Below are positions 14,262 to 19,156 of a stretch of DNA of 19,156 nt, in pieces. The position numbers and the translations under genes are program-made. How positions within the stretch are numbered: the stretch's first letter is position 1; every line of letters starts with the position of its first letter. The notes beneath the pieces are model-generated. The model made no database searches. It saw only the letters and a list, made by a program, of their open reading frames with translations, and was not told the origin of the DNA. The stretch is taken from NCBI GenBank assembly GCA_024277835.1, contig JAJRUK010000307.1, positions 1 to 19,156 of the forward strand, read 5' to 3'. The stretch comes from Planctomycetota bacterium. GTDB taxonomy: Bacteria; Planctomycetota; Phycisphaerae; UBA1845.

Positions 14262-14864
14262 ATGAGCACCGAGCCGATCGAGTCACTGGCGCGCTTGAAG
14301 GAGCAGTTTCGCAAGCTGCCCGGGATCGGCGCACGCGGTGCGGAGCGACTCGCGTTTCATGTCTTGCGCGAACCGCGAGAATTCGCGAGCGCGCTGGCCC
14401 GTGCGATCATCGACGTCAAAGACAAGGTCATCCATTGTCGAAAGTGCTTCAACCTGACCGAGTCGGACCCGTGTTCGATTTGCACAGACGCCCGCCGCGA
14501 CCCGAAAGAAATCTGGGTCGTCGAACAGCCCAAGGATTTGATCGCGCTGGAGGCGACGGGTCTTGTCCGCGGGGTTTATCATGTGTTGATGGGGCACATC
14601 GCGCCGCTCGATGGCATTGAGCCAGAACACCTCACGATTGACGCTCTGGTCCGGCGAGTCAAAGCCGATCCCCCGGGCGAGGTCATCCTCGCTCTGAATC
14701 CGACGCTCGAGGGAGACGGAACCGCCCTGCATATTCAGAGTCTCCTCGCCGATTTTGGCATCAAAGTCACCAGGCCCGCAAGAGGGCTTGCCGTGGGGTC
14801 GCAACTGGAATATGCCTCTGTAGGCATGCTGGAGTCCGCTATTAGAGGACGCAGCGATATGTGA
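14262..14864 (+). CDS. recR: Recombination mediator protein RecR
   Basis: RecR works with RecF and RecO to load RecA on SSB-coated gaps. The 200-residue protein has the family length and order of domains. These are an N-terminal helix-hairpin-helix (LPGIGARGAERLAFHVL, ~residues 16-32), a C4 zinc finger with C59-X2-C62 and C71-X2-C74, and a Toprim domain starting IWVVEQPKDLIALE. It then has GVYHVLMGHIAPLDGIEPEHL, LALNPTLEGDGTALHIQ and, near the end, the Walker-B-like/zipper region ending SVGMLESAIRGR. It begins one base after the ybaB stop. Together with recJ at the left end it supports a RecFOR-type gap-repair pathway in this organism; recF and recO are not in the window. Confidence 0.97.
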   Translation: MSTEPIESLARLKEQFRKLPGIGARGAERLAFHVLREPREFASALARAIIDVKDKVIHCRKCFNLTESDPCSICTDARRDPKEIWVVEQPKDLIALEATGLVRGVYHVLMGHIAPLDGIEPEHLTIDALVRRVKADPPGEVILALNPTLEGDGTALHIQSLLADFGIKVTRPARGLAVGSQLEYASVGMLESAIRGRSDM

Positions 14865-14874
14865 CGAGCGTGAA

Positions 14875-14893
14875 TTCTCCGGTGGATGGAGAA
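14875..14893. other. Weak inverted repeat after recR
   Basis: TTCTCC and GGAGAA enclose a 7-base loop 11 bases after the recR stop. There is no T-run, so a role as terminator is doubtful. Confidence 0.25.
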
Positions 14894-14904
14894 GTCTCTA
14901 AGCG

Positions 14905-14913
14905 TGCTATAAT
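14905..14913 (+). promoter_or_regulatory. Extended -10 promoter of rpoN
   Basis: TGCTATAAT is a perfect extended -10 element (TGnTATAAT) with no good -35 at the normal distance. It lies ~76 bases before the rpoN ATG, in the only sizeable gap between recR and rpoN. It implies sigma-70-type transcription of rpoN. Confidence 0.6.
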
Positions 14914-14989
14914 AGGTGGCTGGAGATCCGCGGTTGAGCGGGCGAAACTTGCTCGTATGTGAGCGGTTACTGAACAGAATCGAAGAATA

Positions 14990-16450
14990 ATGTCGCAGTA
15001 CTTGTCACAACATCTTGGTCAGAACATGCGGATGGAGCAGCGGCTTACCCCGCGCCTCATTCAGTCGATGGCAGTGCTGCAGAAACCCGTTGCGGACCTC
15101 GAAGCCTACGTCGAGGAGGCGCTGGAATCGAACGCGGCGCTTGAACTGGCAGAGCCAACGGTCGAGACCTCCACCGAGCCGAAGAATGACGACGGCGTCA
15201 ACGGGAAGGCGTCGGAGGAAGCAGCCGACGGATTCGCCCGTGCGGAGCGCTTTTCTCGCGAGAACGATCCCGACTGGCAGGACCGCCCGGCTTATACAAA
15301 TCGTCGCGTTTCGTCGACAGGTGAGCCGGATGCCAAGATGGGTGCGATGGCCAACACTGCCGGTCGCGAGATGAGTCTGACCGAGCATCTTCGGAATCAG
15401 TGGTCTCTTGTAGACGTGGACGACGAACTGCGCGCCGCTGGTGATGCGGTTATCGACAAGCTTGATCCGGATGGCTATTTGCGCACCGATCTCTTTGAGG
15501 TTGCTCGAAGCGCCAGGCCACAGGTGTCGGAGGAAGCGGTCGAGCGCGTGCGCCCGTGGATTCAAAAACTCGACCCGATTGGCGTTGCGTCGCTGGATAC
15601 CAAGGAGTGTTTGCTTCTTCAGCTTGACGCGCTGACCGGTGACAATTCGATCGAGCGTGTGCTGATCGAGCGACATCTTGAGGATATCACGCATAACCGC
15701 TTGCCCGCGGTCGCGAAGGCGACCGGTTTTTCACTGGGCGAGATCAACGAAGCGATCAAAGCGATGGGCACAACGCTTCATCTTCAACCGGGACACCTCG
15801 TTGGCGATCGCTCGGTTCCGCCGATCCGCCCTGATGTCATTGTCGACTATGCCAACTCCGGAGGCGGGCTGGAAGTTCGCCTGACGCGCGGGAACATGCC
15901 CAATCTTCGCGTTCGTGAAGACGTTGTCGCGCTCGCAAAGACCAAAGGCAACGGGAAAGAAGATCGCGATTTCGCTCGCAAGCATGTGGAAGAGGCGGCT
16001 GCCTTGATTGACGCGGTCAGCTTTCGCCGAACGCGACTGTTGCAGGTCGCCCGGATGCTGGTTGAAAAACAGCGGGACTTTTTCGACGTCGGACCGGCGG
16101 GTTTGAAGGTCTGCAAGATGAGTGACCTCGCCGACGAGCTTGAGTGCGACCCGTCGACCATTAGCCGTACCGTTGCTGAAAAGTACATCCAGACGCCGCG
16201 CGGGATTCTTCCGATGCGATACTTCTTTACGGGCGGGACCGAGACTGAGGATGGCGAGGCTGTCGGTTGGGACCACGTCAAGACGCGCGTGAAAGAGTTG
16301 ATCGACGAAGAACCGAAGACCAAACCGCTGAACGACGATCAGATCGCTGCGCGGCTTGAGAAGGAAGGCATCGAGCTGTCGCGCCGCACCGTGGCGAAGT
16401 ATCGTCAGCAGATGAACATCCCCGCCGCCCGTCAGCGAAAGCAGTTTTAG
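14990..16450 (+). CDS. rpoN: RNA polymerase sigma-54 factor RpoN
   Basis: RpoN directs RNA polymerase to GG-N10-GC (-24/-12) promoters and needs AAA+ enhancer-binding proteins to open them. The 486-residue protein has the usual size. Region I is Gln/Leu-rich (LGQNMRMEQRLTPRLIQSMAVLQKP). Region II (~45-120) is acidic and variable. The core-binding domain includes LDPIGVASLDTKECLLLQL and LHLQPGHL. The central part has VEKQRDFFDVG and the helix-turn-helix segment LADELECDPSTISRTVAEKY, followed by QTPRGILPMRYFF. The RpoN box SRRTVAKYRQQMNIP is at ~464-478, with the invariant RRTVAKYR intact. It is probably transcribed from the extended -10 at 14905-14913. The dus gene starts 60 bases downstream. 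No enhancer-binding protein, hpf or ptsN gene is adjacent, unlike in proteobacteria. Confidence 0.97.
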   Translation: MSQYLSQHLGQNMRMEQRLTPRLIQSMAVLQKPVADLEAYVEEALESNAALELAEPTVETSTEPKNDDGVNGKASEEAADGFARAERFSRENDPDWQDRPAYTNRRVSSTGEPDAKMGAMANTAGREMSLTEHLRNQWSLVDVDDELRAAGDAVIDKLDPDGYLRTDLFEVARSARPQVSEEAVERVRPWIQKLDPIGVASLDTKECLLLQLDALTGDNSIERVLIERHLEDITHNRLPAVAKATGFSLGEINEAIKAMGTTLHLQPGHLVGDRSVPPIRPDVIVDYANSGGGLEVRLTRGNMPNLRVREDVVALAKTKGNGKEDRDFARKHVEEAAALIDAVSFRRTRLLQVARMLVEKQRDFFDVGPAGLKVCKMSDLADELECDPSTISRTVAEKYIQTPRGILPMRYFFTGGTETEDGEAVGWDHVKTRVKELIDEEPKTKPLNDDQIAARLEKEGIELSRRTVAKYRQQMNIPAARQRKQF

Positions 16451-16510
16451 GCTCTTTCGGACGGGTCACGATTCGCCTGCCCGTCGCAATGACTACATCG
16501 ATTTGCTACG

Positions 16511-17611
16511 ATGGGTGCTTCCGCAGAGGGGACTTGGTACAGTTTCGATATAGAGCTTTCGCCCGTGAAGATTGGAACCATAGAATTCGATGTGCCGTTT
16601 GTGCAGGCTGCGCTGAGCGGGTATAGCGACCTCGCGATGCGGCGCGTGAATCGGCGCAGCGGCGCTCCATACACGCTCAACGAAGTCGTGCTCGACAAGA
16701 CGGTCGTTCAGTCGGGAAAAAAACGCAACGCAATCCTGCGCGTTCCCGAAGACGATCACCCCGTTGGCGGACAACTCATGGGCAGCGACCCGGACGTCTT
16801 CGGACCAGCCGCCGCCGAACTTGCGGACGCAGGGTATGACATCATCGATATCAACTTCGGCTGCCCCGTCAAAAAGGTGCTCGGGCGATGTCGCGGTGGG
16901 TTTCTTCTGTCACAACCCACGATCGCGCTGGATATTGTTCGCCGCGTTTATGATGCTGTAGGCGACGCGCGTTCCGTGACGGTGAAGATGCGACGTGGAA
17001 TGGATGATACGGTCGAGTCAGAGCGAGACTTCTTTGAGATACTCGATGGGGCGTTTTCGATCGGGGTCGCCGCCATTACGGTCCATGGCCGCACCGTTCG
17101 GCAGCGGTACGTCGGGCCTAGCGAGTGGCCTTTTCTTAAGAAAGTCAAAAAGCACGTCGGTAATCGGGTGATTCTTGGCAGCGGCGATTTGTTCAGCGCT
17201 CAAGCGTGCGTGGACATGATTCGCGAGACGGGCGTGGACGGTGTGACGATTGCTCGCGGGTGTATTGGTAATCCGTGGATTTTTTCGGAGTGTCGTGCGC
17301 TTTGGAACGGCGATCCGCTGCCGCCACCACCGTCGATCAAGGAGCAGGGCGAAGCGATCATGTATCACTGGGAGCAGAGTCTTGCGGTTCACGGGGCGCA
17401 GCTCGCCGGGCGGATCATGCGAAAGTTTGGGATCAAATACGCCGAGCATCATCCCTGCGCCGAAGAACTTCGCCGGGCGTATATCGCAGTGAAGACGCCG
17501 CAGGATTTCGACGCCGTGCTTAGTCAGTGGTACGACGCGGACCGCGATTGGCCCCCCGTAAAACGCCGCGACGGGCATGGTGATCTCATCGCCGCGGGTG
17601 CAAAGCTGTAG
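16511..17611 (+). CDS. dus: tRNA-dihydrouridine synthase (Dus family)
   Basis: Dus enzymes are FMN-dependent and reduce uridine to 5,6-dihydrouridine in tRNA D-loops or the variable loop. The 366-residue protein shows the TIM-barrel order: PFVQAALSGYSDLAMRRV, HPVGGQLMGSDPDVFGPAA, YDIIDINFGCPVKKV with the catalytic Cys at ~118, VTVKMRRGMDD, the FMN-phosphate-side ITVHGRTVRQRYVGPSEWP, ILGSGDLFSAQACVDMIRETGVDGVTIARGCIGNPWIF, and the C-terminal helical tRNA-binding domain (RIMRKFGIKYAEHHP). It is closest in style to DusB-like bacterial enzymes, but I cannot fix the subtype. Oddities are GRCRGGFLL where GAGAALL-like sequence is common, and SGD for the usual NGD. The true start may be the GTG at 16565 (VKIGTIEFDVP, where family proteins usually begin), because the first 18 residues look non-conserved. 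It follows rpoN by 60 bases. Confidence 0.93.
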   Translation: MGASAEGTWYSFDIELSPVKIGTIEFDVPFVQAALSGYSDLAMRRVNRRSGAPYTLNEVVLDKTVVQSGKKRNAILRVPEDDHPVGGQLMGSDPDVFGPAAAELADAGYDIIDINFGCPVKKVLGRCRGGFLLSQPTIALDIVRRVYDAVGDARSVTVKMRRGMDDTVESERDFFEILDGAFSIGVAAITVHGRTVRQRYVGPSEWPFLKKVKKHVGNRVILGSGDLFSAQACVDMIRETGVDGVTIARGCIGNPWIFSECRALWNGDPLPPPPSIKEQGEAIMYHWEQSLAVHGAQLAGRIMRKFGIKYAEHHPCAEELRRAYIAVKTPQDFDAVLSQWYDADRDWPPVKRRDGHGDLIAAGAKL

Positions 17612-17649
17612 AGCGTCTTGCGCGTGAGCCTTGTGCGGAACCACCACGA

Positions 17650-17672
17650 TCCCCCCATTGGTAAAGGGGGGA
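17650..17672. repeat. C/G-run hairpin after dus
   Basis: TCCCCCC, a 9-base loop ATTGGTAAA and GGGGGGA form a 7-bp stem 38 bases after the dus stop. No T-run follows. It resembles the short TCCCCC...GGGGGA palindromes dispersed in some bacterial genomes, but only one copy is visible here. Confidence 0.5.
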
Positions 17673-17742
17673 CGGCAGAGTGCGGTTTGCCGCTGCCACA
17701 GAGCATGATTCGTCGGTTTCAGCCTACTTAGTAGCGATTGTC

Positions 17743-18312
17743 ATGGCTCGATTTCTCCTCGAAGATGTTTGGAAGCTCGCCCTTTGCCTGGGCGCGTTGC
17801 AGTTTTTTCTTGTGTGTCTTTGGTCGTGGACGCGCGCGAGGCGAGTTTCGATCGCCAACTGGGTCGTGCTCGCGCTGATTCCGATTCTCTGCGGGCTATC
17901 CATTCTCATAACGACGCCCGCCGAGCAGATCATCGAGACCTGTCGGCGCGTCGCGCTTGCGATTGACGACGGGGATATGCAGGAGATTGCGTCGTACGTC
18001 TCTACCGACTTTCAAGCGGGCGATTTCGACCGCGATACGCTCTTGGAGAAGTTAGAACGCGCGCTCACGCGCGTCCGCGTGGACAAGCCGCGTCTTCGTG
18101 CGTTTGAGGTGACTGTTCCTAGTCCAACGATCGCGGAGGCGGTGTTTCGCGCGTCGTGTCAGATAAGAACACCAGAATTCACGCGAAGTGGTGTGCCGTC
18201 GAAGTGGCGGATTCACTTTCGTCTAGAGGGCGACGCCTGGCGAATGACCAAGATCGAATCCCTCCCCGTCCCGCCAGTGAATTTCCGCGTTCTGGGGGAT
18301 TGGCTGCGGTAG
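17743..18312 (+). CDS. Hypothetical membrane-anchored protein with two transmembrane helices
   Basis: I do not recognise this 189-residue protein. Two hydrophobic helices are visible, ALCLGALQFFLVCLWSW (~residues 13-29) and WVVLALIPILCGLSILIT (~41-58), separated by a short basic turn (RARR). A soluble C-terminal domain of ~130 residues follows. Its pattern, an amphipathic helix AEQIIETCRRVALAIDDGDMQEIASYVSTDF, then charged helices, then three beta strands ending with WRIHFRLEGDAWRMTKIESL, resembles the cone-shaped NTF2-like/SnoaL-type fold, but that is a weak inference. The positive turn between the helices suggests both termini lie outside the cytoplasm. The start is uncertain: the ATG at 17743 puts the helix near the N-terminus, and a GTG at 17680 would add 21 residues. 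No operon partner is clear. Confidence 0.7.
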   Translation: MARFLLEDVWKLALCLGALQFFLVCLWSWTRARRVSIANWVVLALIPILCGLSILITTPAEQIIETCRRVALAIDDGDMQEIASYVSTDFQAGDFDRDTLLEKLERALTRVRVDKPRLRAFEVTVPSPTIAEAVFRASCQIRTPEFTRSGVPSKWRIHFRLEGDAWRMTKIESLPVPPVNFRVLGDWLR

Positions 18313-18487
18313 TCGCGTTGTTTCAAAGGTGGGCAACAGCCACACCCGACATGCCGCCGGACCCACGCGACTGATTCCCAAACGGACCAAACGTCGCTTG
18401 CGGATCAAAACAAATCATCCTGACACCTTTTCTGCTTCATGCGGAATAGTAGAGACAGATGCCCTACGCGGCTGATCCCGGCCTCCT

Positions 18488-19156
18488 TCAATTCATCATG
18501 CGCCATTTGACTGCAATCGGGTCAAGCACGATTTCACCCTCGAACGTCGCAGCGAGATCCACTGTCTTTTTAGCGACGGACTCGCTGCTGCGAAGAATCA
18601 GGACGACCTCGCCCTTGGGGGCCATGTCGTAGGGAATCTTGATCTTGCCAGCTCCAAACTTGAACCCCTTCCAGCTATACCAGTATCCGACGTTGAATTC
18701 ACCGTTCGGCGTGCGCGCAATCACATCGAAGGCGATTGAAATCGGCAGGGGCTGATCGAAACGCAATTCCACGCCGAGATAATTGGGGTACCTCACAAAT
18801 TCGTTCTCCACAACCTTCGACGCCGACACATACGAAAGGCTGTTTCGGATGAGGCTCCTCAGTGTTAACAGCATTTCCGGATCCGCAACCCATTCGACGG
18901 GATCGTCGTAGTCTTCCGGGAGAACTTCCAGAGGCGCATTGACATGCACGACCGTCGAAGCTCGCTCGTCAATCCCTGCCGCTGCGATGCCAGCCGTTAG
19001 AACAAGCGTATAGCCAACGATGTGGCGAAACACGGGCGCGTCGACCTTGATGAGTACTTCAGTGACTCCTGCGCGAGTGGGGCTGACTCTTCCGCGACTG
19101 AACCATGAGGGGTACCCATTCGCGTACACCTCACCGGAGACGTATGCCGGAAACAC
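18488..19156 (-). CDS. Hypothetical protein, C-terminal part (runs off the window)
   Basis: The frame is open from the right edge to a TGA at 18490-18488, giving at least 222 residues. A GTG at the very edge could be a start, but the frame probably continues beyond it. I recognise no family. A moderately hydrophobic segment (IVGYTLVLTAGIAAAG) lies ~45-60 residues into the visible part. The rest is mixed alpha/beta with several beta-rich stretches (YLGVELRFDQPLPISIAFDVIA; GEVVLILRSSE). It ends with a conserved-looking short C-terminus (DPIAVKWRMMN). It is convergent with the gene at 17743. The intervening 175 bases (18313-18487) contain no gene or clear terminator. Its coding status is supported by length and frame, not by a known family. 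Confidence 0.65.
   Translation of the reverse strand: MFPAYVSGEVYANGYPSWFSRGRVSPTRAGVTEVLIKVDAPVFRHIVGYTLVLTAGIAAAGIDERASTVVHVNAPLEVLPEDYDDPVEWVADPEMLLTLRSLIRNSLSYVSASKVVENEFVRYPNYLGVELRFDQPLPISIAFDVIARTPNGEFNVGYWYSWKGFKFGAGKIKIPYDMAPKGEVVLILRSSESVAKKTVDLAATFEGEIVLDPIAVKWRMMN

Noticed and set aside
14917..14931. Possible sigma-54 promoter (GG-N10-GC) upstream of rpoN, suggesting autoregulation
   Set aside because: Only the GG and GC cores fit. The TTGC half is CCGC and the flanking consensus is poor, while a perfect extended -10 lies just upstream.
18313..18487. Possible gene or RNA between the two right-hand convergent genes
   Set aside because: There is no frame of useful length, no tRNA-like fold and no clear terminator.

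Overview
The window looks like a chromosomal segment from a moderately high-GC Gram-negative bacterium, most likely a planctomycete (inference). The grounds are the overall protein style, a divergent RpoN, a very large exported protein of unknown function, and a DUF115-type protein paired with an SpsF-like/radical-SAM-like fusion. No single marker here proves the phylum. Most genes are housekeeping genes and nearly all lie on the + strand. The exceptions are nadB and a partial gene at the right edge.

Layout. (1) 1-242 holds no convincing gene. recJ (243-1967) follows and converges on nadB (minus, 3741-2092). The gap between them is filled almost exactly by a palindromic repeat element (1968-2084). 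(2) Divergent from nadB is an 898-residue secreted protein (3855-6551). (3) A tight co-directional cluster runs 6747-11841: a HAD-like hydrolase, aat, a DUF115/motility-accessory-factor-like protein, and an unusual fusion of an SpsF-like nucleotidyltransferase fold to a radical-SAM/SPASM-like half whose CxxxCxxC motif has become DxxxSxxL. The last two genes overlap (GTGA). A second copy of the palindromic element follows directly (11846-11939). (4) A signal recognition particle RNA (about 12205-12341) leads the classic dnaX-ybaB-recR recombination/replication block (12399-14864). dnaX carries an A10 run followed by early stops in both shifted frames, which suggests a tau/gamma slippage switch. 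(5) rpoN (14990-16450) has its own extended -10 promoter and is followed by a dus-type tRNA-dihydrouridine synthase (16511-17611). (6) The right end holds a C/G-rich hairpin repeat (17650-17672), a small two-helix membrane protein with a probable extracytoplasmic domain (17743-18312), a gene-free stretch of 175 bases, and the C-terminal part of an unrecognised minus-strand protein that runs off the window.

Two kinds of dispersed DNA overlay this ordinary gene content. One is the arm-spacer-arm palindromic element, found just after two stop codons. The other is a hexamer array family (GGGGTC/GACCCC and variants), found four times inside coding sequence in both orientations and in different reading frames. 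It encodes GS/RS, DP/NP/DR or GQ dipeptides depending on how it is read. These repeats, the cluster-less radical-SAM-like fusion protein and the predicted dnaX slippage site are the points most worth following up. I did not find a defence system, CRISPR array, tRNA, rRNA, transposase or prophage gene.
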